From Roseibium sediminicola (GTDB lineage: Bacteria; Pseudomonadota; Alphaproteobacteria; Rhizobiales; Stappiaceae): a stretch of 64,000 nucleotides of DNA. Within the stretch, counting starts at the first letter, position 1, and the number at the start of each line of letters is the position of its first letter. Below are positions 38,104 through 47,535 of the stretch, piece after piece. Below the pieces are notes generated by a model. It did not search any database. It saw nothing but the letters and a program-made list of their open reading frames with translations, and was not told the DNA's origin. The stretch spans positions 124,001 to 188,000 of the forward strand of contig NZ_JALNMJ010000008.1 of the NCBI RefSeq assembly GCF_023156505.1, given 5' to 3'. The translations under genes were made by a program, and so were the position numbers.

Positions 38104-38155
38104 ATAGGTGGGCCACCCCTCCCCAACGAGGGGCTCCTATCTGTGAGGGTAGATA
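38104..38155 (+). promoter_or_regulatory. serC leader RNA (serC-motif candidate)
   Basis: Structured leader directly before serC. ATAGG (38104-38108) pairs with CCTAT (38136-38140), enclosing CCCCTC (38116-38121) with GAGGGG (38128-38133). A second stem TATCT (38138-38142) with AGATA (38151-38155) would place the Shine-Dalgarno GAGGG (38145-38149) in its loop. The two outer stems share TAT 38138-38140 and so exclude each other. A serC RNA motif upstream of alphaproteobacterial serC is known from comparative genomics. I matched it by location and shape, not with a covariance model. Confidence 0.6.
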
Positions 38156-38158
38156 CAT

Positions 38159-39337
38159 ATGACTGAGCTTACCGCGAAGCCGGACCTGCGTCCGGCCAAT
38201 CCCAATTTCTCTTCAGGTCCCTGTTCCAAACGTCCCGGCTGGTCGCTAGACCAACTGGCCGATGCGCCGCTCGGCCGGTCCCACCGGGCCAAGCCTGGCA
38301 AGGCAAAACTTGCCGAAGCCATCGACTTGACGCGCAAAGTCCTGAACGTTCCGGCGAACTACCGGATCGGAATCGTGCCGGCCTCCGACACAGGCGCCGT
38401 GGAAATGGCTCTGTGGTCGCTGCTCGGCGCCCGTGGCGTCGACATGCTGGCCTGGGAAAGCTTCGGCTCCGGCTGGGTCACCGACGTGATCAAGCAACTG
38501 AAGCTCGACAATGCCCGGGTGCTGGAAGCGCCTTACGGCACCTTGCCGGATCTTTCCGAGGTCAATTTCGCCAATGACGTTGTCTTCACCTGGAACGGTA
38601 CCACGTCCGGCGTGCGCGTGCCGAATGGCGACTGGATCCCGGCCAGCCGCGAGGGGCTGACGATCTGCGACGCGACCTCGGCCGCCTTCGCCCAGGATCT
38701 TGCCTTCGACAAGCTCGATGTGGTGACTTTCTCCTGGCAGAAGGTGCTGGGCGGGGAAGCCGCGCATGGTGTTCTGATCCTGAGCCCGCGCGCCGTCGAG
38801 CGCCTCGAAAGCCACACGCCGGCCTGGCCGATGCCGAAGATCTTCCGCCTGACCAAGGGCGGCAAGCTGATCGAGGGTATTTTCAAGGGCGAGACCATCA
38901 ACACGCCCTCGATGCTCTGTGTCGAGGACTATCTCGACGCGCTGAAATGGGCCGATGGCCTCGGCGGGTTGACGGCACTGCGCGCCCGTGCGGACAACAA
39001 TCTCAAGGTTCTGGCTGACTGGGTCGCGCGCACGGACTGGGTGGATTTTCTTGCTGAGGATCCGGCAATCCGGTCCAACACATCCGTTTGTCTCAAGGTG
39101 ACGGATCCCGGCATCCAGGCGCTCAGCGCCGACGATCAGGCCGCCTTTGCCAAGGGTCTTGCCGGTGCGCTCGATGCGGAAGGTGTCGCCTATGACATCG
39201 GCGCCTACCGCGATGCGCCGTCCGGCTTGCGGATCTGGGCCGGTGCCACGGTCGAGGCCTCCGATCTTGAGGCCCTGACCGCCTGGCTCGACTGGGCCTA
39301 TCAGGCCCAGAAAGCGAAACTGCCTCAGGCCACCTGA
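38159..39337 (+). CDS. serC: Phosphoserine aminotransferase
   Basis: A 392-aa PLP enzyme making phosphoserine from 3-phosphohydroxypyruvate and glutamate. Seen: [18 protein letters not shown] at the N terminus, [35 protein letters not shown] and the PLP-lysine motif [15 protein letters not shown]. The sequence is of the longer alphaproteobacterial type. It is preceded by the structured leader and followed by serA after 75 bp. Confidence 0.95.
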   Translation: MTELTAKPDLRPANPNFSSGPCSKRPGWSLDQLADAPLGRSHRAKPGKAKLAEAIDLTRKVLNVPANYRIGIVPASDTGAVEMALWSLLGARGVDMLAWESFGSGWVTDVIKQLKLDNARVLEAPYGTLPDLSEVNFANDVVFTWNGTTSGVRVPNGDWIPASREGLTICDATSAAFAQDLAFDKLDVVTFSWQKVLGGEAAHGVLILSPRAVERLESHTPAWPMPKIFRLTKGGKLIEGIFKGETINTPSMLCVEDYLDALKWADGLGGLTALRARADNNLKVLADWVARTDWVDFLAEDPAIRSNTSVCLKVTDPGIQALSADDQAAFAKGLAGALDAEGVAYDIGAYRDAPSGLRIWAGATVEASDLEALTAWLDWAYQAQKAKLPQAT

Positions 39338-39363
39338 GCATTTTCTCCAAAAACAAAACCATC

Positions 39364-39383
39364 CCGGGCGGACCGCCGCCCGG
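39364..39383 (+). other. Hairpin between serC and serA
   Basis: Perfect 8-bp stem CCGGGCGG / CCGCCCGG with an ACCG loop and no T-run, 27 bp after the serC stop codon. It could set the relative level of serC and serA message rather than terminate fully. Confidence 0.5.
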
Positions 39384-39412
39384 TCGTAGTGACTGTTCAA
39401 GGAGAGGCTCAA

Positions 39413-40999
39413 ATGGCTCCCAAGGTACTGATTTCCGACAAGTTGTCGGACGCAGCCGTACAGATCTTCAAGGATCGCGGCATCGATGTGGACTTCCTGC
39501 CGGATGTCGGCAAGGACAAGGAAAAACTTCTTCAGATCATCGGCCAGTATGACGGCCTGGCAATCCGCTCCGCCACCAAGGCAACGGAGAAGATCATCGC
39601 CGCGGCGGACAAGCTCAAGGTGATCGGCCGGGCCGGGATCGGCGTCGACAATGTCGATATCCCGAAAGCAACCGCGCGCGGCATCATCGTGATGAACACG
39701 CCGTTCGGCAACGCCATCACCACCGCGGAACACGCAATCTCGATGATGATGGCGGTGGCCCGCCAGATCCCGGCCGCCGATGCCTCGACCCAGGCCGGCA
39801 AATGGGAAAAATCCCGCTTTATTGGCCGGGAGCTGACCGGCAAGACGCTCGGGCTGATCGGTTGCGGCAATATCGGTTCAATCGTCGCCGACCGGGCCAT
39901 TGGCCTCAAGATGAAGGTGATCGCTTATGATCCCTTCCTGACCCCGGAACGGGCAGTCGCGCTCGGCGTTGAGAAAGTGGAATTGGACGGGCTCCTGTGC
40001 CGGTCGGATTTCATCTCGCTGCACACGCCGATGACCGACAAGACCCGCAACATCATCAATGCGGACGCCATCGCGAAGATGCGCAAGGGGGCTTACCTCA
40101 TCAACTGCGCGCGCGGAGGTCTGGCGGACGAGGCAGCGGTGCGCGCCGCGCTCGAGACCGGACACTTGGCGGGCGCTGCCTTCGACGTCTTTATCGAGGA
40201 ACCGGCCAGGGAGAACGTGCTTTTCGGTGCGCCCAACTTCGTATCGACACCGCATCTTGGCGCGTCCACCGCGGAAGCGCAGGAAAATGTCGCTCTGCAG
40301 GTGGCCGAACAGATGTGCGACTACCTGCTCGACGGTGCCGTTCGCAACGCGCTCAACATGCCGTCGATCTCCGCGGAAGAAGCGCCGAAACTGGCGCCAT
40401 TCGTGCGTCTCGCCGAACAGCTCGGCTCCTTCGCCGGTCAGTTGACCGAAAGCGGGATCGAAGGGGTGCGGCTGGAATATGCCGGTGCCGTGGCCGAGAT
40501 GAATGTCCAGGCCCTGACCTCTGCCGCGCTGACCGGGTTGCTGACCCCGCTATTGCAGACGGTCAACATGGTCTCCGCGCCGATCCTGGCCAGGGAGCGC
40601 GGCATGAAGATCGAGGAGATCCGGCGCGAAAAGCAGGGCGCCTACGAGACCTATATCCGCCTGACCGTGATCACCGAACGCCAGGAGCGCTCCGTTGCCG
40701 GCACTGTCTTTGCCGACGGCAAACCGCGCATCATCCAGGTGAAGGGCATCAACATGGAAGCCGAGCTCGGCTCCCACATGCTCTATATCACCAACGAGGA
40801 CAAGCCAGGCTTCATCGGTCATCTCGGTATGGAACTCGGCAACAACGGCGTCAATATCGCAACGTTCCATCTCGGCCGCCTGGCCGCGGGCGACGATGCG
40901 ATCTGTCTGGTTGAAGTCGATGGTGAAGTGCCGGTCGAGGTCATGAACCGCCTGGAAGCAGTCAGCCACGTCAAGCAGGTCAAGGCGCTCAGATTCTGA
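39413..40999 (+). CDS. serA: D-3-phosphoglycerate dehydrogenase
   Basis: A 528-aa first enzyme of serine synthesis. The N-terminal catalytic domain shows IGRAGIGVDNVDIPKATA, the NAD-binding TLGLIGCGNIGSIVADRA, the catalytic Arg region LINCARGGLADEAAV and the catalytic Glu/His block ... FVSTPHLGASTAEAQENVA. The intervening ASB domain and a C-terminal ACT domain (HMLYITNEDKPGFIGHLG) follow, so serine feedback is possible. The ATG at 39413 follows AAGGAGAGG. It forms the serine operon with serC. Confidence 0.96.
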   Translation: MAPKVLISDKLSDAAVQIFKDRGIDVDFLPDVGKDKEKLLQIIGQYDGLAIRSATKATEKIIAAADKLKVIGRAGIGVDNVDIPKATARGIIVMNTPFGNAITTAEHAISMMMAVARQIPAADASTQAGKWEKSRFIGRELTGKTLGLIGCGNIGSIVADRAIGLKMKVIAYDPFLTPERAVALGVEKVELDGLLCRSDFISLHTPMTDKTRNIINADAIAKMRKGAYLINCARGGLADEAAVRAALETGHLAGAAFDVFIEEPARENVLFGAPNFVSTPHLGASTAEAQENVALQVAEQMCDYLLDGAVRNALNMPSISAEEAPKLAPFVRLAEQLGSFAGQLTESGIEGVRLEYAGAVAEMNVQALTSAALTGLLTPLLQTVNMVSAPILARERGMKIEEIRREKQGAYETYIRLTVITERQERSVAGTVFADGKPRIIQVKGINMEAELGSHMLYITNEDKPGFIGHLGMELGNNGVNIATFHLGRLAAGDDAICLVEVDGEVPVEVMNRLEAVSHVKQVKALRF

Positions 41000-41013
41000 G
41001 CGCCGGACAGGCA

Positions 41014-41040
41014 CCCGGCGGCGAACAGCCTGCCGCCGGG
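41014..41040. terminator. Shared hairpin between convergent serA and EamA genes
   Basis: Perfect 9-bp stem CCCGGCGGC / GCCGCCGGG with a 9-nt loop, centred in the 48-bp gap between the two stop codons. No T-run on either strand. Confidence 0.6.
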
Positions 41041-41047
41041 CTTGCCG

Positions 41048-41944
41048 TCACGCGAGGCTCTGTCCCCGCCACTTCAGGATCCGGCCGTCCAGAACGACAA
41101 GTCCGATCAACAGGATCGCGAAGCCGCCGAACTGCAGCGGGCTGAGATTTTCGCCCAGGATCAGCCAGCCGAAGAAGAGCGCGCTGGCCGGAACGATCAG
41201 CGTGACCAGTGAGGCATTGGTCGCGCTGGCTTCCGACAGCAGCCGAAAGTAAATCAGATAGGCGAGGGCGGTCGCCAGAATTCCAAGTGCAATCACATTG
41301 GCCCAGACGGTCAGGCTCGGTGCCAGGGGCGACCAGTTCGCGCCTGCATAAAGCGCTACGGGAAGCATGATCAGGCTGGAGCCCATCAGCTGGCCGGTGG
41401 CCGCCACTTGCGCGGGTACGTCCCTGAAGCGCCGGGCGAAGGTTGCGGCGCAGGCATAGGAGATGGCGGCGCCCAGGCAGCAGAGCTGTGCCCAGACCGG
41501 ATCCGTCGCCAGGCCCGACAGGCTGCTCGACAGCATCACGGCGACACCGGCGACCCCGAGAATGACGCCACCGACACGGTGGGCGCGCAAGGTTTCCTGG
41601 CGAACCAGGAGACTGGCGACGATGACGGTGAAGACCGGGGTGGTGGCGTTCAGGATCGAAGCCAGACCTGCGCCGATCGCGGTCTGACCCAGGAACAGCA
41701 GCGAGAACGGTACCGCGTTGTTCAGGAACCCCATGATCAGGAACGGGGCAGCGAGACGCGCTTCGAGGCGGCCGAGCAGACCTCGATACCAGAGCACCGC
41801 AAGAAGCACGGCGCAGGCGATCGACACCCGCAAAAACACCAGGACAAGCGGCGGGATCTCGGCAACGGCAACCTTGGCGAACAGGAACGATCCACCCCAG
41901 ATAGCGCCAAGCACCGCAAGCATGATCCAGTTTTTAAGTGGCAT
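41048..41944 (-). CDS. EamA/DMT-family transporter (RhaT-like)
   Basis: A 298-aa inner-membrane protein with ten hydrophobic segments forming two EamA repeats (first beginning MLAVLGAIWGGSFLFAKVA, second around LCCLGAAISYACAATFARRF). It starts at the ATG at 41944 (MPLKNWIML) preceded by GGAGACAGGAA; the frame is open much further upstream but overlaps the divergent MFS leader. Such proteins export amino acids or metabolites. Substrate unknown. Confidence 0.9.
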   Translation of the reverse strand: MPLKNWIMLAVLGAIWGGSFLFAKVAVAEIPPLVLVFLRVSIACAVLLAVLWYRGLLGRLEARLAAPFLIMGFLNNAVPFSLLFLGQTAIGAGLASILNATTPVFTVIVASLLVRQETLRAHRVGGVILGVAGVAVMLSSSLSGLATDPVWAQLCCLGAAISYACAATFARRFRDVPAQVAATGQLMGSSLIMLPVALYAGANWSPLAPSLTVWANVIALGILATALAYLIYFRLLSEASATNASLVTLIVPASALFFGWLILGENLSPLQFGGFAILLIGLVVLDGRILKWRGQSLA

Positions 41945-42101
41945 TTCCTGTCTCCGGTTTCGAAGTCTCTTCGGATAACACCACGCCAGCGTGGACGACA
42001 CCCGAAAAGCGAGCGTTACGGACTTGCGCGACGGCATTTGTCCGGCAAGGCTGAGGGTTCGCCGGAGGGGTTGCTTCGGCGTTTCCAAGAGTTCTTTACC
42101 C

Positions 42102-43373
42102 ATGACCCAGCCTGCCCCGGCCGTGGCAACAAGACCGCTCGCCGGACGCCTGACCCCGCTTCTGGTCGCCGCCGCCTGTCTACTGGGCGCGAACGGGGTT
42201 GCCGTCACGATGATTTCGGTGCGGGCAAAAACCGAGGGCCTGTCCGATGCGATGGTCGGTCTGCTCGGATCCTTCTATTTCGGCGGCATGATCCTGGGCG
42301 TGCTGCTGACGCCGTTCCTGATCGCGCGGGCGGGGCATATCCGCGTCTTCTCGACGCTGGCGGCCATCAGCGCCATTGCCGTCCTGGCCATTTCGTTCAC
42401 GCCCGCGGGCTGGGGCTGGATGCTGATCCGGCTTGTTGGCGGCGCGGCGTTTTGCGGCACCACCATGGTGCTGGAAAGCTGGCTCAATTCCATTGCCTCG
42501 AACGCCTCGCGCGGGCGGATTCTGTCGGTCTATCGTATCGTCGACATGACGGCCGTGATGGGCAGCCAGTTCCTTCTACCCGCCTTCGGGCCGCTCGGAC
42601 CCGACATCCTGATCGTGTTGGCGATCCTGTTCTGTCTTGCCCTGGTGCCGATCTCGCTGACCAGCGAGCGCAATCCGCAGGCGCCGCCCGCCCGGCTCAT
42701 CGATCCACTGATGCTCTGGCGGGTGTCGCCGGTTGCCCTGGTAACCGCCCTGACAATCGGTCTTACCAACGGTGCCTTCCGCATGGTTGGGCCGATCTAT
42801 GTGGACGAGGTCGGTCTGGGCCTCGAAACGGTCGCCGCGTTCATCGCTATCTGGGTCTTTGCCGGGGCCGTGTTCCAGTTCCCGGCCGGATGGCTCTCCG
42901 ACAGGTTCGACCGGCGCGTGGTGCTCAGTGTCTTTACGGTCGGGGCGGGTCTGTCCTGCCTGTTCATCTCCGGATCGTCGGGGCGCTTTGAGCTGTTCGC
43001 CGGCGTGTTCCTGTTCGGCGGCTTCGCCTTGCCGCTCTATTCGCTTTGTGCGGCCCATGCCAATGATCATGCCGAGCCGGGTCAGTTTGTCGACGTGGTC
43101 GCGGGGTTGACGCTGGCCTATGGGGTCGGTGCGATGGCGGGTCCGTTCCTGGCGTCGGTGGTGATGGCCGGCTACGGGGCGTCTGCATTCTTCGTCTACA
43201 CCGCGAGCCTGCATCTGCTGCTGGTTGTCTTTATCCTGGTCCGGATCTTCGTTCGCGAAGCCGTGCCGGCGGACCGGCGCCATCGTTTCGTCTGGTTGCT
43301 CAGGACGTCGCCAATGATTTTCCGGCTTGCCCGCAACGACCGGCCGGAGGACGAAAGGCCGCCAGACAAATAA
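42102..43373 (+). CDS. MFS transporter (YcaD-like)
   Basis: A 423-aa transporter with twelve predicted membrane segments. MFS hallmarks are DAMVGLLGSFYFGGMILGVL at helix 2, ESWLNSIASNASRGRILSVY and, between the halves, AGWLSDRFDRRVVL, the classic motif A. The C-terminal tail is basic and charged. The ATG at 42102 is the first after the divergent EamA gene. Substrate not predictable. Confidence 0.9.
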   Translation: MTQPAPAVATRPLAGRLTPLLVAAACLLGANGVAVTMISVRAKTEGLSDAMVGLLGSFYFGGMILGVLLTPFLIARAGHIRVFSTLAAISAIAVLAISFTPAGWGWMLIRLVGGAAFCGTTMVLESWLNSIASNASRGRILSVYRIVDMTAVMGSQFLLPAFGPLGPDILIVLAILFCLALVPISLTSERNPQAPPARLIDPLMLWRVSPVALVTALTIGLTNGAFRMVGPIYVDEVGLGLETVAAFIAIWVFAGAVFQFPAGWLSDRFDRRVVLSVFTVGAGLSCLFISGSSGRFELFAGVFLFGGFALPLYSLCAAHANDHAEPGQFVDVVAGLTLAYGVGAMAGPFLASVVMAGYGASAFFVYTASLHLLLVVFILVRIFVREAVPADRRHRFVWLLRTSPMIFRLARNDRPEDERPPDK

Positions 43374-43560
43374 CCGGCGCCCCGGTCCGCAATCGTGGAG
43401 GCGCTGAGCCGGACAGGAGCGGAGTCTGTCCGGAAAGTGGCTGCGGCGGTTATTTGTCGCAAGCTGCGGAGACGGGCGCAAAAAAATCCTCTGCGCGGGT
43501 CTCAAATCGCGCGGGGAGACTCGCCTGCGCTCGCAAACCTGTCTATAGTCCGCGCCGTTT

Positions 43561-43582
43561 GCCCCGGTCCGGTTGCCGGGGC
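43561..43582 (+). promoter_or_regulatory. Hairpin in the purA leader
   Basis: Perfect 7-bp stem GCCCCGG / CCGGGGC with an 8-nt loop, 68 bases upstream of purA and about 12 bases after a TATAGT -10-like box (43544-43549), so it would sit at the 5' end of the transcript. A role in message stability or attenuation is possible. Confidence 0.35.
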
Positions 43583-43650
43583 TTGTCGTGTTGGCGCCTT
43601 GGTCATGAAACCGGGCTGCCGGGAAGCTGCTTCAGGAGAGCGAAGTCTAA

Positions 43651-44943
43651 ATGGCGAATGTGGTTGTTGTCGGTTCGCAGTGGGGAGACGAGGGCAAGGG
43701 CAAGATTGTCGACTGGTTGTCGGAACAGGCCGATGTCATCGTAAGGTTCCAGGGCGGACACAACGCCGGTCATACGCTCGTCATTGACGGCGTCAGCTAC
43801 AAGCTGTCGCTGCTGCCGTCCGGTGTTGCCCGCGAAGGCAAACTGTCCGTGATCGGCAATGGCGTCGTCCTCGACCCGCATGCGCTGGCCGACGAAGTCG
43901 AACGGCTCGGAAAACAGGGTGTGGTGGTCACGCCGGAAAGCCTGCGTGTGGCGGAGAACGCGACCCTGATCCTGTCCCTGCACCGCGAACTTGACGCATT
44001 GCGCGAGAATTCCAACACCGGCACGCGGATTGGCACGACCAAACGCGGTATCGGTCCGGCATATGAAGACAAGGTCGGCCGCCGGGCGATCCGCCTGATG
44101 GACCTGAAGAACCTCACGACCCTGCCGGCCAAGATCGACCGGCTGCTGACCCATCACAACGCGCTGCGCCGCGGTCTGGGCCAGGAAGAAGTGTCCGCGC
44201 AAGCGATCTATGACGAGCTGGCCAGCGTCGCCGACAAGGTGCTGCCCTATATGGACAAGGTCTGGTATCTGCTCGACGATCTGCGCCGTCAGGGCAAGCG
44301 GATCCTGTTCGAGGGCGCCCAGGGTGCGCTACTGGACATCGACCATGGCACCTATCCGTTCGTGACCTCGTCCAACACGGTGGCAGGCCAGGCCGCTACC
44401 GGCTCTGGTCTTGGCCCGGGTTCGGTCAATTACGTGCTCGGCATCACCAAGGCCTACACGACCCGCGTCGGCGAAGGTCCTTTCCCGACCGAGCTGAACG
44501 ACGAGGTCGGGGAATTCCTCGGAACGCGCGGACATGAATTCGGAACCGTCACCGGCCGCCGCCGCCGTTGCGGCTGGTTCGATGCGGTGCTGGTGCGCCA
44601 GACGGTGTGCACGTCCGGCATCAACGGCATTGCGCTGACCAAGCTGGACGTCCTCGACGGTCTTGACGAAATCAAGATCTGCATCGGCTATGAGCTGGAT
44701 GGCGAAAAGATCGACTATCTGCCGGCGTCCCAGGGCGCGCAGGAGCGGGTCAAGCCGATCTATGAAAGCCTGCCGGGCTGGAAGGAATCTACCGAAGGTG
44801 CCCGCACCTGGGCGGATCTGCCGGCACAGGCGATCAAATATGTCCGTCACGTCGAGGAGCTGATCGGTGCGCCGGTTGCGCTGCTGTCGACAAGCCCGGA
44901 GCGGGACGACACAATTCTTGTGCAGAATCCCTTCCAGGATTGA
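43651..44943 (+). CDS. purA: Adenylosuccinate synthetase
   Basis: A 430-aa GTP-dependent enzyme for the first step from IMP to AMP. The signature [19 protein letters not shown] opens the protein; [26 protein letters not shown], the IMP-binding [20 protein letters not shown] and [16 protein letters not shown] are all intact. AGGAGAG precedes the ATG. It has no operon partner in this window. Confidence 0.97.
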   Translation: MANVVVVGSQWGDEGKGKIVDWLSEQADVIVRFQGGHNAGHTLVIDGVSYKLSLLPSGVAREGKLSVIGNGVVLDPHALADEVERLGKQGVVVTPESLRVAENATLILSLHRELDALRENSNTGTRIGTTKRGIGPAYEDKVGRRAIRLMDLKNLTTLPAKIDRLLTHHNALRRGLGQEEVSAQAIYDELASVADKVLPYMDKVWYLLDDLRRQGKRILFEGAQGALLDIDHGTYPFVTSSNTVAGQAATGSGLGPGSVNYVLGITKAYTTRVGEGPFPTELNDEVGEFLGTRGHEFGTVTGRRRRCGWFDAVLVRQTVCTSGINGIALTKLDVLDGLDEIKICIGYELDGEKIDYLPASQGAQERVKPIYESLPGWKESTEGARTWADLPAQAIKYVRHVEELIGAPVALLSTSPERDDTILVQNPFQD

Positions 44944-45200
44944 GATATTTGTCTTTTAAAGGCCAATATTAAGAAATACGGCTGTGCGCTGCGAATCATC
45001 TCGGCGCACAATCACCATTGGGGGATCGCTTGAGATCCGCTTGACTGTATTTTAGTAGGAAGGAGTGCTGTAAGGACGATTGCCGGTGCAAACGCCTTGA
45101 AGAATTCGCACCGTTCATCGAAAACTTGATATAAGCCTGAGACCGTATGGACTTTTCAGGCCGCGTACCAGTTCCTTACAGTCGGCCGGTAGGCAGGAAG

Positions 45201-46934
45201 ATGGCTGATTACTATTCAATTCTGAAGAAAACGATCGCGTCTTTGCCTGAAAACAATGGTGCTGCGCGACGGAGCGTCTACAGCCGTGCCCGCAATGCCA
45301 TCGTCAACCAGCTGAAAGCCTACGAACCGCCGCTGGCTCCGTCCGAAATCACGGCGGAGCAGCTGCGCCTGGAAGAAGCCATCCGCAAGGTCGAGGCCGA
45401 AGCCGCGCGCGAGAGCCTGGGCCTTGGGGCGCCTGTCGTGAAACCCGAGCCGCCGGCTCCGGCGCCTGAACCGGCTCCGACGGTTGCCGCTCCCGTTTCA
45501 GAGACCGAACCGGCCGCGCCCGAACCGGCACCCGCGCCTGTCGTTGAACAACCGGCCGCCGCAGCACCCGCCGAGGCAACTCCGTCTCCCCTGAAAGACA
45601 CGCTTGCGGAAGCCGAAACACTGGGATCGGCCGCCAGTCAGGCAACGCAAAATGCGCGGGATGCGGTCGAGCCCAGGGCAGAGCAACCCGCCGTCGAAGC
45701 CGCGCCTGTCCGGCAGGAGCCGGCTTTCGGCAGCCCGGCCAAGGCGGATGACGGTCTTTTTGAACCGGAGCCGCAAACGGCGACCATCGCGGAGGACGCG
45801 ACGGGGAGCGGGCTGCAGGCCGAAAACAAACCGGACCAGGCGGCCAAGAAAACCGGCCGCGGCCGCCGGTCGAAACCGAGCGCGTCGGATGCCTTGCGGG
45901 AGAAATCCTCCGGTAACAAGATCCCGCTGATTGCTGCGGCTGCCGTGCTGATGGTCCTGCTTCTTGGAGCTGGCGCCTATTTCCTGCTGCCGTCCGGAGA
46001 CCAGACCGCCGATTCCGGTCCGTCCGCACCGGCCGAAGATACGCAGACCGCAACGGCCCTTCAGCCAGACACGCAGCCGGAGCCGGCCGCGCCGGCGACC
46101 GATACGCCTGCGGAGGATACCTCCAAGAACACGGACAGACTGCTCAATGACGGTACTGGTGATGTGGTCGCCCCCGATGCCCGGACGGTGACGACGACGA
46201 CGATCACGCCGCAGACCGAGCCCGTAGTGCCGACGCAGCCTTCGATTGTCAGTTCGGCTGGCAGCGAAACCGCTCCGGACGGTGCGCCGGCGGTGCCGGA
46301 ACAACCGCCCGTCGCCGTGCCGGAAGACAATCTTGCCGCCATCTCGCCCGAGGAAACCGCACCGTCCGATACGGCTGTTGCGACGGACAACAGCGTGCAA
46401 CGCTCGATCCTCTACGAGGAAGGCGAGGAAGCCGGTGGCGCGGGGACTGCAGCTCAGGGTGCTGTTGTCTGGTCCCTCGAGGAGGAAACCAATCTCGAGG
46501 GCGAATCTCAGGCCGTTTTGACCGCCGCCATCGAAATTCCGGAACGGGATGTCAAGGTCGATATCCGCATCAAGCCGAATGACGACACCTCGCTGCCGGC
46601 GAGCCATCTGGTCGAGATCAAATACGAGTTCCCGGAAAGCTTTGCCGCCGGCGATGTCGTGAACGTGCCCGGTCTGGTCATGAAGCCGACCGAGGAAGCC
46701 CGTGGCGACGCCCTGATCGGAGCCTCCGTGAAAGTGTCGCCCGGCTTCTTCTGGATCGCCTTGTCCAGCCTGCCGAACGAACAGCAACGCAATCTTGCGC
46801 TCCTGCGCGAACGCGGCTGGATCGACATTCCCATGCTCTATGAGAACGGCAAGCGCGGCATCCTGACCCTCGAAAAAGGCGCCGCCGGTGAGGACGCCGT
46901 CGAGAAGGCCATCACCGCCTGGCAAGCCGGTTAG
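45201..46934 (+). CDS. Membrane-anchored protein of unknown function, Pro/Ala-rich
   Basis: A 577-aa protein. It opens with a conserved-looking cytoplasmic segment (ADYYSILKKTIASLPEN, RRSVYSRARNAIVNQLKAY), then a Pro/Ala/Glu-rich stretch and a basic patch (KKTGRGRRSKPS), one membrane helix at about residues 243-266, a long Thr/Ala/Pro-rich periplasmic spacer, and a folded C-terminal domain from about 415 (VVWSLEEETN, VDIRIKPNDD, LVEIKYEFPESF). The layout resembles bitopic envelope scaffolds. The ATG at 45201 is close to AGGAAG; an ATG at 45147 is open but unlikely. The stop codon is partly supplied by the repeat that follows. Confidence 0.78.
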   Translation: MADYYSILKKTIASLPENNGAARRSVYSRARNAIVNQLKAYEPPLAPSEITAEQLRLEEAIRKVEAEAARESLGLGAPVVKPEPPAPAPEPAPTVAAPVSETEPAAPEPAPAPVVEQPAAAAPAEATPSPLKDTLAEAETLGSAASQATQNARDAVEPRAEQPAVEAAPVRQEPAFGSPAKADDGLFEPEPQTATIAEDATGSGLQAENKPDQAAKKTGRGRRSKPSASDALREKSSGNKIPLIAAAAVLMVLLLGAGAYFLLPSGDQTADSGPSAPAEDTQTATALQPDTQPEPAAPATDTPAEDTSKNTDRLLNDGTGDVVAPDARTVTTTTITPQTEPVVPTQPSIVSSAGSETAPDGAPAVPEQPPVAVPEDNLAAISPEETAPSDTAVATDNSVQRSILYEEGEEAGGAGTAAQGAVVWSLEEETNLEGESQAVLTAAIEIPERDVKVDIRIKPNDDTSLPASHLVEIKYEFPESFAAGDVVNVPGLVMKPTEEARGDALIGASVKVSPGFFWIALSSLPNEQQRNLALLRERGWIDIPMLYENGKRGILTLEKGAAGEDAVEKAITAWQAG

Positions 46935-47200
46935 AGCGTTTCGCGGTTAGATTGACACCTTCTGCCGTGGTCGGTTTGGTTCAAGGCCGAGAGCTTTGTC
47001 GAAGGCCGTGCTGCCTGCACGGTCGAGACAAAGACCGACGGCATTGGACCAAACCGGCCCGGCCCTCCGGGTTCGCGTTCGGCGGACGTCTGCTTTGTCG
47101 TGCCGCTCACCCATAGCCCCGCTATGGGTTTCGCAACCCTCCGCGCATGCGTCTCGCCGGACGTCAAACAGAAGGCTTCAGTCTAATCGTGAAACGCTCT
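46933..47200. repeat. Inverted-repeat element (MITE-like)
   Basis: A 268-bp element with 32-bp imperfect terminal inverted repeats at 46933-46964 and 47169-47200 (27 of 32 positions match; both start AGAGCGTTTC and end CTTCTG). Internal structure includes a perfect hairpin ACCCATAGC-CCC-GCTATGGGT (47109-47129) and a looser nested pairing of GGTCGGTTTGGTTC with GGACCAAACCGG. No transposase is encoded and no target duplication is obvious. It lies between the upstream gene and the TPP riboswitch. Confidence 0.7.
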
Positions 47201-47285
47201 GAGCCGTAACGTCTCTCCGTAAAACTGAAAAAGCCGCAAATCAGCGGCTTGCCTTTTTCCGCTCAAGAAGGCATGGTCCCGCTTG

Positions 47286-47370
47286 GTCCGAGGGGTGTTC
47301 CGGTATCCGGAACTGAGATGGCAACCGCCGAACCCTTAGAACCTGATCCGGGTCATGCCGGCGAAGGGAC
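47286..47370 (+). promoter_or_regulatory. TPP riboswitch (thi-box)
   Basis: Thiamine pyrophosphate aptamer. Closing stem GTCC (47286-47289) pairs with GGAC (47367-47370). Conserved core pieces are AGGGGTG, ACTGAGATG, ACCCTTAGAACCTGATC and GTCATGCCGGCGAAGGGA, as in the known thi-box. A separate hairpin (CTGCCC..GCCTC with GAGGCGGGCAG, 47490-47521) lies 14 bases before the thiX start and is the likely expression platform. It controls thiXY. Confidence 0.95.
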
Positions 47371-47535
47371 GGAAACCTTTAGCCTATTCCCGGATCTCCA
47401 GTGTCACTTTCGGCCTTGGCCGAAGACGGGAGATCCTATGCGTTTTTATCTGCCATTGCGGCAGTTGATGTCGGTGCCGTTTTCAGGTCCTGCCCCTGCC
47501 TCCGCCAAAAGAGGCGGGCAGAAAGGCCGGGAACG

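Noticed and set aside
41408-42991. Open frame of 527 codons spanning the EamA/MFS intergenic region
   Set aside because: It overlaps two real transporter genes on both strands and has no protein-like hydrophobic pattern.
47401-47535. N-terminal extension of the ThiX permease into the riboswitch tail
   Set aside because: The GTG-started extension has a Cys/Arg-rich, non-membrane sequence and crosses the leader hairpin. The ATG at 47536 starts the first membrane helix.
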